Origin: Emiliania huxleyi CCMP1516
Lineage: Eukaryota > Haptophyta > Isochrysidales > Noelaerhabdaceae
Direction of reading: 5' to 3'
Length of the DNA stretch: 64,000 bases
NCBI RefSeq assembly: GCF_000372725.1
Contig: NW_005202113.1
Location: 369,445-433,444, forward strand
Positions 49,101-58,970 of the stretch are shown here, in pieces. The position numbers and the translations under genes were made by a program. A model generated the notes under the pieces. The model was not told where the DNA came from and searched no databases. It saw nothing but the letters and a program-made list of their open reading frames with translations. Position 1 is the stretch's first letter; every line of letters begins with the position of its first letter.

Positions 49101-50366
49101 CAGCGTCGCGACGATGGTTGGCGCGACGGAGCCGAGCACGTCCACGATGAGCTCCTCGAGCGCCGCCTGCACGTCGTCGCGCGGTGGCAGCGGGCTCGAC
49201 GAGCCCCGCCACCACTCGGCCGCCGCGCCCACCGCCGCGACGGCGAGCTCCGAGTCGGCCAGGTTGCTCGAGTCCTCCTCGAGCGGGATGAGCCGAGCGC
49301 CGGCGAGAGCGAACAAGTTGCAGACATGTGGCACGCGTGCGAAGGCGACGCCGAGCTTCTCGAAGTCGTACAGCCACGCGTCGCTCGGCCCGATGCGGTG
49401 CGAGCTCGCAGCCCTCTTGCCGAGCAGCGAGGCGGCAGCGCTGCCGCCACCCACGAGGCCGTTGGAGTCCGAGAACGCGTACCACTCCACGATGGGCCTC
49501 GAGCCGAGGCTGCTGTCGGCGGCGGCGATGAACGCCGAGAAGACCGGCTCGAGCACGAAGCGAATGATGTTGATGTGCGCAGCGCGGTCCGTGTGCTCCT
49601 TCGGCCCGAAGCAGTGAGGCCGAAGCGAGGCGGCGGCGCTGCCGGCGCCGCTGCCTGCCTCCGCCTCCTCGTCCTCGTCCTCGTCGTCCTCCTCGACCAG
49701 GTCCGGCCGCGGCGTGACGCCATTTGCGCGGCGCGACAGGAACAGCTCCCATCGGCAGTGGCACGTCGCCGTGTTCGCATTGAATCGAACGACGACGGCG
49801 TGGCTGCCGCACGTCGTCTTGTCGAAGAGAAGCGCGGCGTTGACCGCGGTCGTGGTTGACTTCTCTCCGTCCTGGTTGGAGGAAAAGAATGGGAGGGAGC
49901 GGTCGCCGTCGTAGATCAAGTTCCGAGCGCACTCTCCTTCGTGTACCACAAACTTGGCGCCACTGGCGAACGCCTCGTCGACCTGTGCCTGCGTCGCCTC
50001 TTTGATCTCGCGGCCGTCTGCAACGACTGATACTTGAACCATGGGAACGCCTTGGCGCGTCCCCGTCGCGAGGTGCTCTGCAATCCTCTGGACGCGGTCT
50101 TCGACGGCCGCGATCTCCGCAGGCGCGTTGAAGGCGGGGACGGCTCCGACTGGGCTGAAAACCAGGTTGTACCACGGCAGCGCGAGAAGCGACAGCCCAA
50201 TCTCGTCCAGATCCGAGTCGGAGGCGGTGTCGAGGAAGGCCTGGCTGGCGGTCGAGAGTACAAGGCATGGGCTGTTGACGGCTGGGTCTTGGACGGAGCA
50301 CAAGTGCTCGACTGCGGCCCGAAACGGGTGCAGATCTGGATACGTGTTCCGCACGGTGGTTGTCAT
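46200..50366 (-). CDS. Large FHA-domain protein with 54-residue tandem repeats
   Basis: A single open frame of about 1,388 codons from the first ATG. The first 450 residues are unrecognised, with an acidic patch (EEDDEDEDEEAEAGS). Then come about five full and two partial copies of a 54-residue repeat, typified by YTVTQLAKAREQLTRLSAAP followed by VLVAFNTEADAHNAS and TVARLDVERS. After an unrecognised region and a Lys/Arg, Pro/Glu-rich linker with a KRPARKTAVKAR nuclear signal, the C-terminus is an FHA domain: AVGRGVRIEG, TISRSHAELRVG, LHGITVNGVRV and VVEFGG. FHA binds phospho-threonine and is common in DNA-damage and kinase pathways. In-frame codons before the ATG contain CQVCGPDD...KVCRPC, a possible zinc finger, so the true start may be in an upstream exon. 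Confidence 0.72.
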   Translation of the reverse strand: MTTTVRNTYPDLHPFRAAVEHLCSVQDPAVNSPCLVLSTASQAFLDTASDSDLDEIGLSLLALPWYNLVFSPVGAVPAFNAPAEIAAVEDRVQRIAEHLATGTRQGVPMVQVSVVADGREIKEATQAQVDEAFASGAKFVVHEGECARNLIYDGDRSLPFFSSNQDGEKSTTTAVNAALLFDKTTCGSHAVVVRFNANTATCHCRWELFLSRRANGVTPRPDLVEEDDEDEDEEAEAGSGAGSAAASLRPHCFGPKEHTDRAAHINIIRFVLEPVFSAFIAAADSSLGSRPIVEWYAFSDSNGLVGGGSAAASLLGKRAASSHRIGPSDAWLYDFEKLGVAFARVPHVCNLFALAGARLIPLEEDSSNLADSELAVAAVGAAAEWWRGSSSPLPPRDDVQAALEELIVDVLGSVAPTIVATLVAYKATFSAASWARSVERLEKKRLTDSAGGVRSSITLDELGKVSIDGLGGHGFGRLACINGAKSEKRTATATAALIKAVIAAQLKHNATVAEDKRVQPLVATKKYTYRQLAFARRQLSRLSAAPVSEAVLVAFNTEADAHNASAPPGKTVARLDVERSYTVTQLAKAREQLTRLSAAPVSVAVLVAFNTEADAHNASAPPGKTVARLDVERSYTVTQLGEARRQLTLLSAEPVSVAVLVAFNTEADAHNASAPPGKTVARLDVERSYTVTQLAAARRQLTRLSAAPVPEAVLVAFNTEADTHNASAPKGMTVARLDVERSYTVAQLAAARWQLTCLSAAPVPEAVLVAFNALADTHNASTPKGKTVARLDVKGTYTIPQLGGARRQLTLATKRVASGESALVELLEEKLTERDAAGALVFRGRGGGPQCGGPDWARLGKDKSIAVYVKHCASEKAMAQYLSRRYKSYPDLAAHVDVFTASWEALQSEMYFAIAGLVDQLSLGKGVMRRQDWEAAVAEVAKVPGHCLAGLSAPQLQRRWSRPAGFSSDTSSGTGTFALILAAELTPAPPERRLLIKIAPEATDACGGTIWYDHTRGVLFNSGEVAAQDVSVRVGERIQARPSSPSDPPPAAYVLVRRAADKPTQGAKRARGADEPQSSGDGATGKRPARKTAVKARAGIAAACQEEAGGSEAAPSSQTKPPQEPTGGSTASPDAMDMEVAEAAPDGLPSVEPAEGADAEVVNVQLDQADSAAAADIDMEVAEDAPAEDALAGLPSAEPAEGAGVDWQPRPNRGNVLAAAVMGRAYEEMRRGQHTQARQSIQLALTHDAWHPDARRLARASQGHLVLVRESKCEGAPSRIGIPMDGSPVAVGRGVRIEGVPWNWTSTISRSHAELRVGAYWDVEIADGGFQTLDRCSLHGITVNGVRVPGRPRRPADGPKPAPTVVPEGAVVEFGGLGHCVYRLMRVE

Positions 50367-50570
50367 GTGCTCAAAAGCCCGCTTGAGCTCCTCGCTTTTG
50401 CCTGCGGATTCGCATGGACGGCAAACCTTGCCCGCCGCAGCCGGCCACGAGTTTGCGACCCTCGATCGGGCGTCCGGGTCGTCCGGGCCGCACACTTGGC
50501 AGCCTGAAGACGCGGGCGCGATACGGATGAGCGTGGGCGGGTGTGCTGGCAGTTTGCAGGCGTGCGGACC

Positions 50571-51701
50571 TTAGAAACGGGGGGAGGCCGGCGCGCACGA
50601 GCCGCTCGCCCTGCACGCACTCGTGGCGCGCTCCTCGCCGGCCGTCGGCTGGCCTCGGTTCTTTCCCCGCTCACCCGCGCCGCGGCCGGAGCAGCAGGCG
50701 GCGCTCTCGCTGGCATCCTTCGCGACTCTCGATCCAGCCGAGGAAGCGCCGCCGGAGGCAGCGCCGCCTGCGCCTGCGCCGCCGACTGCCGTCGCCGAGG
50801 GCCGTCCCGCCACCACCTCCTGGACGTGCTTCTTGAAGGCCTCGACGCACTCGGCGTTGTCCTTCTCCTTGGCCTGCTGCAGCGCCGTCTTGCCGCTCGC
50901 ATTGCGCGTCGCTGTGTCTGCGCCCGCCCGCAGCAAGCGCCGCACGACGGCGGGGCGGTTGAAGAGGGCGGCGTACATCAGCGCGGTGCCGCCGCCGCTG
51001 TCCTGCAGGTTGAGCTCCGCGCCGTGCCGGAGCAGCAGCTCGACCACCCGCTCGTGGCCTTCGCCGGCGGCGAACGTCAGCGCGGTGCTGCCGTCGCTGT
51101 CCTGCAGGTTGATCGAAGCGCCACGCTGCAGCAGCGTCGCGGCCAGCAGCTCGTGGCCGTGGTGGGCGGCGTCCATCAGCAGCGTGAGGCCGCTCACGCC
51201 GCCTCTCTCGAACGTCGCGTTGACCCGCCCGCCACTGTCGATCCACGCCGGCACCGCCTCCTCTTCGCCTCGCTCAGCTGTCATGACCGCATCGGAGGCT
51301 GCCGCCTGCTGCGGCACCTCGACGCCGTTCATTTCTGGGCTCGAGGTGTAGCCCGCCGGCACGCCACCCTCTGTGAGACCGCCGGAAGGCGCCTCGTCAG
51401 CCGCCTCGCCATTCGCCTCGCCGGCCGCCGCTGGTGCAGCGCCGCGCGATGAGCATCGCGGCGCGAGGTGAGCGTCGCGGTACGCGCTCAGGTCGACGTC
51501 AGTGGCTTTGCGGATGCGCCTCTTTTTCGGCGTCTTCGCGCCGACGGCATGCACGGAGAAGTGGTTCGAGAACGCGCCGGGCACACGCTGCCACTGCACC
51601 TGGACCTCCTTCCGTTTTTTGTCGACGTATGTGGCCTTGCCGATCTTCGTCGACCTGCCGGTGCCAATGGCGATCATACATCCCTTCTTTATGTCCTCCA
51701 T
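50571..51701 (-). CDS. Ankyrin-repeat protein
   Basis: The 376-residue protein starts MEDIKKGCMIAIGTGRSTKI. Its first 70 residues (KATYVDKKRKEVQVQWQRV) look like a small beta domain that often accompanies chromatin readers, followed by a basic KTPKKRRIRK. Residues about 190-300 hold three ankyrin repeats: GLTLLMDAAHHGHELLAATL, GSTALTFAAGEGHERVVELL and GTALMYAALFNRPAVVRRLL. The tail is Ser/Gly/Ala-rich. It lies 200 bp upstream of the FHA gene on the same strand; given the lack of an ATG before the zinc-like text of that gene, the two could be one spliced gene. A protein-protein interaction role is all that can be inferred. Confidence 0.7.
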   Translation of the reverse strand: MEDIKKGCMIAIGTGRSTKIGKATYVDKKRKEVQVQWQRVPGAFSNHFSVHAVGAKTPKKRRIRKATDVDLSAYRDAHLAPRCSSRGAAPAAAGEANGEAADEAPSGGLTEGGVPAGYTSSPEMNGVEVPQQAAASDAVMTAERGEEEAVPAWIDSGGRVNATFERGGVSGLTLLMDAAHHGHELLAATLLQRGASINLQDSDGSTALTFAAGEGHERVVELLLRHGAELNLQDSGGGTALMYAALFNRPAVVRRLLRAGADTATRNASGKTALQQAKEKDNAECVEAFKKHVQEVVAGRPSATAVGGAGAGGAASGGASSAGSRVAKDASESAACCSGRGAGERGKNRGQPTAGEERATSACRASGSCAPASPRF

Positions 51702-52802
51702 TTCGATCGAAGCGCCGAGGCAAGGCAAGAGAGAAACAAGACGGGGCGAGAATTTTTTCGGAGCAGCGGCGCGTGAGTTCAGGACTCACCGCCTTCAAAT
51801 ACCATCGCCAGGGCTCCGCCGCAGAGCCTCCTATGGTGGCGATGGCGAGGCTCCGCCTGCAGTCGCGTTGGTGCTGCAGCCCGTCACCCCTCGCTTTTTG
51901 TCAGCAAAGTATAGCGACCCGGCTGGACGGGCGCCGCACCGGTGATACGTAACGACTGCAACCCAAAGGTTGGGAGATTGATCGCGCGGTTCCGACGAGC
52001 AGTGTTTCGTGGCTTCCCAACCCATGCCGCCGACGCGTGAACATCGTGCTGTGGTCGACTCTGTTGGCACCATCTGTCGAGCCGCCCCGCGAGGCAGTAC
52101 GAAGTCCCTGACCGCAAAGGCGCGGGTGGACGGCGCTGATTAGATGGATTTGTACCATGATGTGGCACAATGCGCCGCCCGACGCTTGTGTTGGCCTGCA
52201 AGCTGAAGACTGGAGAAGCGCGGGCGCACATTCCCCCTCCAGCGGCGCGCTGACTCGCACTGTGCTGCGCCGTGGACACCGCACGGCGTGCGACTTGGAG
52301 ACGAGGCAGACGAGTGCGCAGCACGTGGGTGGAATCACATGTGTAATCGCGCATCGTCCGGCGTGCAAGTCGATCCAAGTCGATCCGTCCGTCCCACACT
52401 ATTCTGGAGACTCCGGCCTGATGAACGAGCAACGAATTTTACGAGCTAAGAAATGCGTTTTTTTAGATGGTCGAGGATTGAACAAACAAAACTCAATCTC
52501 GCCCAGCAGACTGGCTCGACACAGGTGCGGACTGGCGCGTGCTTTCGCTTTGTTCCACCCACTACTATGTGATTTCGTGTGTGAGCTCTGTGTCTTGCTT
52601 TGCCAACAACAAACCTGAAACACACGGCAAACCAATGGTCGAGAAAGAAACTTGCACAGCGGGCCGCTCTCCGGGTGGTCTGTGGTGAGAGACCGGGGAG
52701 AGATCGTCCCTTCTGTCGCCCTTTGGTGTTTGGAGCGGACAAGAAATCAGTAGCGGAAGCGAGCCTGCCCCCGTGCCGAGAGGACCATAGCGACACTCTC
52801 TC
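51702..52802. other. 1.1-kb spacer without a supportable gene
   Basis: It lies between the 3' end of the Tudor-like gene and the start of the ankyrin gene on the same strand. Open frames here have no recognisable content. A short inverted GGCTCCGCC / GGAGGCTCTGCGGCGGAGCC pattern occurs near 51810-51860. Confidence 0.4.
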
Positions 52803-54709
52803 TTAGACACGTTTCCTCTCTCTATTCTGCAGCGCAACGCGTTGCATCTTCGCGAGCGATTTCGAGCATGCGTGCGGCGTCGAGAGCGCGCCGGGGTCAG
52901 CAGCCCGCACAAACAGCTGGCGGACCAGCCACGCGTCCTCCACCACGCGAAGGTAGTACGGCGCCTCGGCCAGGCGGCGTGCAAACGAGGCCGGGTCGTC
53001 CACGTCGGCATCCTCGAGCACCGCCACGTTCGGGTACATGTTCAGCACGCGGGTATCGGCGTTGTACGAGATGTAGTGAGGCGTGCTGTCGTCGCCCGCC
53101 TCAACCTGGCCAGGGGTCGCGACACGGGTTGACAAAAGCTAAACGGCGCCGCTGCATAGTCTAGATCAGCGCACCGCCGCCCTCGGCCGCCCCCGTGTCC
53201 ACGTCAGACTGCCGAGCTCCTCCTCGAGGCGGATAGCGTGCCACTTGGTCTCGCCGTCGTCATACTGCACGAGGTGGAGCTCGTCGGCCGCGCTGAATTC
53301 CACGACGCTCCCCGAGAACGGCGTGGGGGTTCCCCGCTCGAGCCACGTGACGTCGACCCTGCAACACAGAGGGGTGACGGGAGGCTTATCGATACCTACC
53401 ACCAGGAGGGCGGGGGAGGGGGGGCGAAACCGGAGGGCGGGCGGGCGGGCGCGCGCGCGGGCGATCTCGTCCGCCGTCGCACGCGCTCACACCATGAGTG
53501 CCACGGCGAGGCGCCTTGTGAGGGAGGTGCGGACCATCCCTCAGACGGTCCTCGCGCGATGGCGGCGTGACGCGGGAGACGGCCGGAGCGAGAGGGGAGG
53601 GCGAAGCCGGAGGGAGGGCGGGCGGGCGGGCGCGCGCGCGGGCGATCTCGTCCGCCGTCGCACGCGCTCACACCATGAGTGCCACGGCGAGGCGCCTTGT
53701 GAGGGAGGTGCGGACCATCCCTCAGACGGTCCTCGCGCGATGGCGGCGTGGCGCGGGAGACGGCCGGAGCGAGAGGGGAGGGCGAAGCCGGAGGGCGGGC
53801 GGGCGGGCGGGCGAGGCGCGCGGGCGAGATCTCGTCCGCCGTCACACGCGCACACACCATGACTGCCACGGCAAGGCGCCTTGTGAGGGAGGTGCAAACC
53901 ATCCCTCAGACGGTCCTCGCGCGATGGCGGCGTGGCGCGGGAGACGGCCGGAGCGAGAGGGGAGGGCGAAGCCGGAGGGCGGGCGGGCGCGATGGGGTGC
54001 GAGCGGGCGTCGAGGGTGGGGCGCGGACGCGCCTGGCGCCAACCGCCTCGGCTCCGTACGGCATCAGCTTGCCCGTTGTCTCGGTGCGGTCGTAGTAGAC
54101 CAAGATGCCGAACACACCCTATTCAAGGCTGGAGACACCCATTCGGACCGGAGACGTTGACGGGTGGCGCGCGAGCGGCTGCGCACCGTTGTGCGGCCAA
54201 AGATATCGGACGCGCGTCGCAGTCCGCCCGTCGGCGAGGCGAACAAAAAGGCGGTGCCCAGCCCGCTGCTTGCCGCGAACGCCTCGTTGAGGTCTATGAA
54301 AAGCATCGAGTTCACCGAGGGGTCCGGGCTGACCTCTTGGCGGACGATGCCGAGCTGCTCGAGGCTCAGCGTCGTTGTGGTCTCGAGCAGGGCCTGCCCG
54401 CACGTCGCGCTGCCCGACGGCACCGGCCGGCATCCGTCGGTGACAAACGGGACGAGACCCTTGGAAAGCGTGAGCGCCCGAGGCTCCACGGGTCTCAGCA
54501 CTCCCTCGCGCCGCAGCCGCTCGTAGTCAAAGTCGAAGCTGCGCAGCGGGATATCACACGCTCCGCCCGGGCGCCCCCAGCCGCGCCTGAAGCGGGTGCG
54601 CCCCGTCTGCTTGTTTTTGTAGCCCGCCTTTGTGAAGACAGTGCCAGCCGAACTAGCCCACGTCTGCCTCAGCCGCGCCCCCTCCGTGCGGGGCCGAGCC
54701 GCCGCCCTC

Positions 54710-54746
<37 letters not shown>

Positions 54747-55263
54747 TCGACGCCGCTCGGGTGCCCGGGCCTGACCGCCGCGATGCCGCGGGCAGCCTGC
54801 TCGCCCGCCTCTGGAGGAGCCTCTCGGAAGCCTCCGAGCCGAGCGGGACCTGCCCACGGGCGGCCGCTCGCTTCTCCCTCTCCGCCTGATTGCGGTCCTG
54901 AGGCATGGCCGGCGGGTCGCTAAGCGTCACGCGCGCACGCGCGGCACCGTCGACGATGGCGGCGGCGGTCAGCTCTGGCTCGGCTGGAGCACTGTGATCG
55001 GCGTCGAGCTCGGCCCGCCGCATTGGCGCCGGCTGAGTGCAGTAGCGCCGGCCGGGTGGCTTCCGTCGCTGGACCATGCTGAAGCCGTCGCGATCGTGGA
55101 AGCGGCAACATGACGCGCAGTAGAGGTGCTGGCCGTCGGTCTTGGTCTCCACAAAGGAGGCGGTGAGGTTCGCGGAGAGCATCGCGCTCGTTCCGAGCGG
55201 GAGGATCCGAGCGCGAAAAACAAAAGAATTTGCGTCGTTCGCAGCATACTCACGGGCGAGCAT
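52803..55263 (-). CDS. Multi-exon protein with Cys-rich motif and Tudor-like segment
   Basis: Exon 1 (from 55263) encodes MLAREYAANDANSFVF, then a Cys motif LYCASCCRFHDRDGFS with QRRKPPGRRYC, an Ala-rich helix and NSMLFIDLNEAFAASSGLGT. Exon 2 (about 54025-54110) reads VFGILVYYDRTETTGKLMPY. Exon 3 (about 53200-53360) has TPFSGSVVEFSAADELHLVQ then YDDGETKWHAIRL, which fits the Tudor-like pattern G-x-V...V-x-Y-D-D-G...W. Exon 4 reads TPHYISYNADTRVLNMYPNV and runs to the stop at 52803. The frames change at each junction and good acceptors exist (TTGCAG, GGCCAG). The intron between exons 2 and 3 is filled by a tandem array. No known family is recognised as a whole. Tudor-like parts usually read methylated residues, so a chromatin link is possible. 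Confidence 0.5.
53403..53990. repeat. Tandem array, 181-184 bp units, three copies plus a partial
   Basis: The phrase ACACCATGA(G/C)TGCCACGG recurs near 53489, 53670 and 53854, and CCCTCAGACGGTCCTCGCGC recurs in each unit; a fourth unit is cut short. Each unit contains GGCGGGCGGGCG runs. The array lies within an intron of the Tudor-like gene. Plus-strand frames inside it look coding only because the unit repeats. Confidence 0.9.
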
Positions 55264-55651
55264 CGTGTTCGGTGAGTGCTGCACGATTTTTTCTTTGTTT
55301 TCTATTTAGTTATTCCCCCCTCAACCATTTGTCGGGTTGAGGCCTCCGGGGCCTATTCACAGGCTCGAGCGTGATCACAAGATAAACTGCGAAGAGCCTG
55401 CCGCCAAAAAATCGCTCTGAGTAGATTGTTTTTTCCCTGAATAGTTATCAAAGAGCCCGGGGTGGATGTTAGCTCGGGCAAATTCCACGCCAGGTTTCTC
55501 TTTGCAAAAAAACAAAAGATGCACCCCTGGTGCGAATGGGGTGCCTGCCCTCTCTCGGCGAACGCATTCGCGGCATCGCGGCTGCATCATCGCAAATGGC
55601 CTGTCTGCTCGTCGACGGCACGACCCAACCTCGCACGCGACGCACGCCAGC

Positions 55652-57710
55652 ATGCTGCTGCTACTGCCTCCGCTCGGTGGCCATGCAGCGTATTTGGCAT
55701 GGCATGGCGGTCCGAGGCTAGCCGCGAGCAGCAGCAGCAGCAGCAGCGGCAGCAGAGCTGCTTACATGATAGCAGTGTCCAAGCAGCAGGCCGACGCGGA
55801 ATCTGACGCGAGGCTGATGGCGGCGCTCTTTGGCGGCGGCGGCGGCGGCGAGGGTGGCGGCGAGGGTGGCGGCGGCGACGCGTCCGGTCTCTCGCCGGAG
55901 AGCATGATGGATGCTCTGTATGAGGAGGATGAGTCGATCGTCGAGAAAAGCAAGCTCATCCCCTCCCACAAGCACAGAGCTGCTGTCACGATGTCAGTGT
56001 CCAAGCAGCAGGCCGACGCGGAATCTGACGCGAGGCTGATGGCGGCGCTCTTTGGCGGCGGCGGCGGCGGCGAGGGTGGCGGCGAGGGTGGCGGCGGCGA
56101 CGCGTCCGGTCTCTCGCCGGAGAGCATGATGGATGCTCTGTATGAGGAGGATGAGGCGATCGTCGAGAAAAGCAAGCTCATCCCCTCCCACAAGCAGCTT
56201 GACCTAAACGAGGACGGCGAGCCGCTCATGCTGCGATTCGCCTATGTGGACGAGATTGCGTGCATCGGCTGCACCTTCTGCGCCGACGTTGCTCGGGGCA
56301 CCTTTTACATGGACGAGCAGGCCGGCAGGGCCCGGGTCTTCAATCAGGGCGGCGACGAACCCGACGTCATCCAGGAGGCGATTGATACATGCCCGGTGAA
56401 CTGCATCACGTACGTCGACCTGGAGGACTTGCAGATCCTCGAGTCGGAGCGTGAGGGCCAGGTCATAAACCCGGCCTCGATCGGCATCCCCGCGACGTGG
56501 TCCGTCTCGATGAATGCCATCCCGCCCACCAAGGCCAAGGCCTTCAACATGGCCGGCTCGCTGGCGTGCTGCAACAACTGCCCCGGCAAAGGGTGCGAGG
56601 AGTGCCCGATGTACGGCGTCGGCCGCAATCCCGTCTACCTCGCCCGGCTCGAGGAGCGCGCCGCGAAAAAGGAGGCGAGCGGAGAGGCGGCGAGGGAGCG
56701 CGAGGAGGCGGCCGCCGCCGCCAACGTCGGCAAGCTCTTCGCGGCGCCCGAGGAGGAGCTTGAGGAGGAGGAGGAGTTGAGCGGCGTGGTGGTTCCGACC
56801 GGCGGCGCTCCCGGCCTGGACGGCTCGACCCTGAACGCGCTGTTTGGGCAGGTGGCGTCCTTCCGCTCCCCCCTCTGTCTCTGCGCTCTTCACTGTCTCA
56901 GTGAGCGTGAGCTCCCGTCCCTAGTCCCTGAAAGATTCAAGCCACGTCCCCTGTCGCTAGTCGCTTGGGCGTGGATAGGGGTCAGATCCTGGAGTTAAGG
57001 TTGCCTACTACTCCTAGGTGGCTGGCTTTGAGGACGAGGAGTTGGAGGACGGGCCTCGGGCGAGCGGCGCTCGGGCGGGCGGGGATGGTGCGGCCGCGGC
57101 GGTAGAGACGAGGGAAGAGGCGGCGCGGAGAGAGGGCGGGGCGGCGCGGAGAGAGGACGCGGCGGCGGCGGCCCGCGCGCAGGAGGAGGCGCGCGCGGCG
57201 GTGGAGGCGCGCGCGGCGGAGGAGGCGGCGGAGGAGGCAGCGAAGGCGGAGGAGCGCTTGGCGGCGCAGGAGCGCTTGGCGGCAGAGGCGGCGGCGAAAG
57301 CCGAGGAGCTGCGTCTGGCTGCGGCGGCGGCGGCGAGGGCGGAGGCTGAGCGCTTGGCGGCGGAGGCCGCCGCCAAGGTGGAGGCTGAGCGGTTGGCGGC
57401 GGAGGCGAGGATCGCGGCGGAGGAGGCGGCCGCGGCGGAGGCGGCGAGGATAGAGGCGGAGGCGCAGGCGAAGAGGGATGCGATCGCGCTGGCGAGACAG
57501 ACGACGAAAGACGCGCTCACGCGCTCGATCCGCCTGTCTGGGCCGAAGCGCAAGAAGCTGCTCCGCGACCTGCAGGTGCAGTGGCACCCGGACAAGCAGC
57601 TGGACAGCGGCGAGGCCACACGTGAGCTCGCGAGTGAGCTGTCGCAGCTCATCAACGAGGCGATGGCCAAGGCCAAGGCGAACGCGAAGGCGAGAGGAGA
57701 GGAGTGGTAG
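55652..57710 (+). CDS. Ferredoxin-type 4Fe-4S protein fused to a J-domain-like C-terminus
   Basis: A hydrophobic start (MLLLLPPLGGHAAYLAWHGG) with a Ser-rich stretch suggests a plastid or secretory signal. Residues about 41-180 contain two nearly identical 74-residue units ([45 protein letters not shown]). The ferredoxin part reads YVDEIACIGCTFCADVARGT and DTCPVNCITYVDLEDL; CX2CX2C plus a distant CP can hold one Fe-S cluster. A second Cys group, CCNNCPGKGCEECP, follows. A 166-nt GT-AG intron (56852-57017) leads to a long Ala/Glu/Arg helix and a J-like end, KLLRDLQVQWHPDKQ, with HPD intact. Plants have DnaJ-ferredoxin proteins in plastids; here the J part is C-terminal. The total is about 630 residues. 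Confidence 0.8.
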
Positions 57711-57945
57711 CGCGGTAGGATGGCGGTCTCTCTCCCGAAGGGGACGGAGGTAGGTGCTCTGTGTGTACGCACTTGGACCTGCCCATGCATGCCGGTCCGA
57801 CTCAGACAGAGAGCACAGTCTGTCGGCTCAGAGACAATCTTACTCGCTGAGGGTTTTCTAAAAAAGAAAAAACGAAGGGCATCGCGGCACGCTCTATCGG
57901 CCTTGTGCATTCGGCCTTGTGAGGCTAGGAGTCCTACTTAGCCAC

Positions 57946-58970
57946 ATGCTGGTCGAGTCCTGCCGAAGCCTCGTCCTATCCCTCGCGTCTCTCGCGGTGC
58001 TGCCCTCTCGCGCCATGCCTGCTGATCTCCTCGGCGATGCTGATCTCCTCGGCGACATCGGGTCTGGCATTGATCTGGCAGCGATGGCGGCGTTCGAGTG
58101 CTCGTGCGATTGGACAGAGCGGTTTCCTTACACTAACTGCTGGTTTGACGACGGCACCGAGTGCTTCAGCTACTGCTGTGCGCCGTCTCCTTCTCCTTCT
58201 GCGCCTCCGACACCTCCAAGCTACCCGCCTCCGCTTGCCCCTCCATCCGCCCCGCCGCTGCCCACGTGTGAGAGATGCGACGCGGGGACCGAGTGTGGCT
58301 ACTGCCTCATGCTCACCAGCCGCTGCTACATCTCCGAGGCCTGGACGTGGCGCGATACGTGCAGCAACGCGACCGCGGCGGGAGAGCTCTGCTACGGGGA
58401 TGACAGCTGCGGCACCGACAGCGATGTGAACACTTGCCTCTTGGCCCCGCTCGGAGTCGTCGCGACGTACACGCGGGTCGATTGCACGTGGGCTCCGCCG
58501 TCGCCTCCGTCGCCGTCCCTCCCGCCGCGTCCGCCAGCGGGGCCGGGGGAGTCGGCCTATCTCCCGGCGCCGCCATCGCCCGCCACGCCCTCCAACGGAG
58601 TCCTGGGTCAGGGGGCGGCGGATGACGGAGACAGCGGCTTCTTCGGCCCGATCTCGCTCGCGTGGTCCATCGTCATCTTGGTGTGGGCGGTCCTCACGCC
58701 CGTGCTCCTCTGTATCCTGTGCTACTACGCACGGCTCAAGGGGTGGTGGTGCTTCGCAGGTCTCAGCTCTCAGCCTCAGCCTCAACCCCACCCCGCCCCC
58801 ATCCTCACCCATCACCCCTCACCCTCATCCTCACCCCTCAACCTCCAACCTCTGCAGGCCGTGCGGCCACTGAGCCGCCGCCAAGCACTAACCTCGGCTT
58901 TGGAGGCACCCTCGTGATCGAGGATGGGCCGGCGCCCGGAGGAAAGATGCCGATGCGCACATCGGCGTGA
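57946..58970 (+). CDS. Secreted-type Cys/Pro-rich single-pass membrane protein
   Basis: A signal peptide (MLVESCRSLVLSLASLAVLP) is followed by an extracellular-looking part with many Cys (FECSCDWTERFPYTNCWFDD, CERCDAGTECGYC, CYGDDSCGTDSDVNTC) separated by Pro/Ser-rich linkers. A membrane span, SIVILVWAVLTPVLLCILCY, comes near residue 245, then a short cytoplasmic tail. A 98-nt GT-AG intron (58760-58857) changes the frame at the end, giving the tail STNLGFGGTLVIEDG and a stop at 58970; reading through would stop at 58917 in low-complexity Pro/Gln. Pro-rich, Cys-rich surface proteins are common in algae. The function is unknown. Confidence 0.65.

Noticed and set aside
47754-49859. 701-codon plus-strand frame across the repeat region
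   Set aside because: Shadow of the FHA gene repeats; its content is Arg/Gly/Glu-rich and repeats only because the real gene does.
53567-54160. Repeat-encoded plus-strand protein (MSATARRLVREV units)
   Set aside because: The frame follows the 182-bp array inside an intron of the opposite-strand gene and has no independent support.
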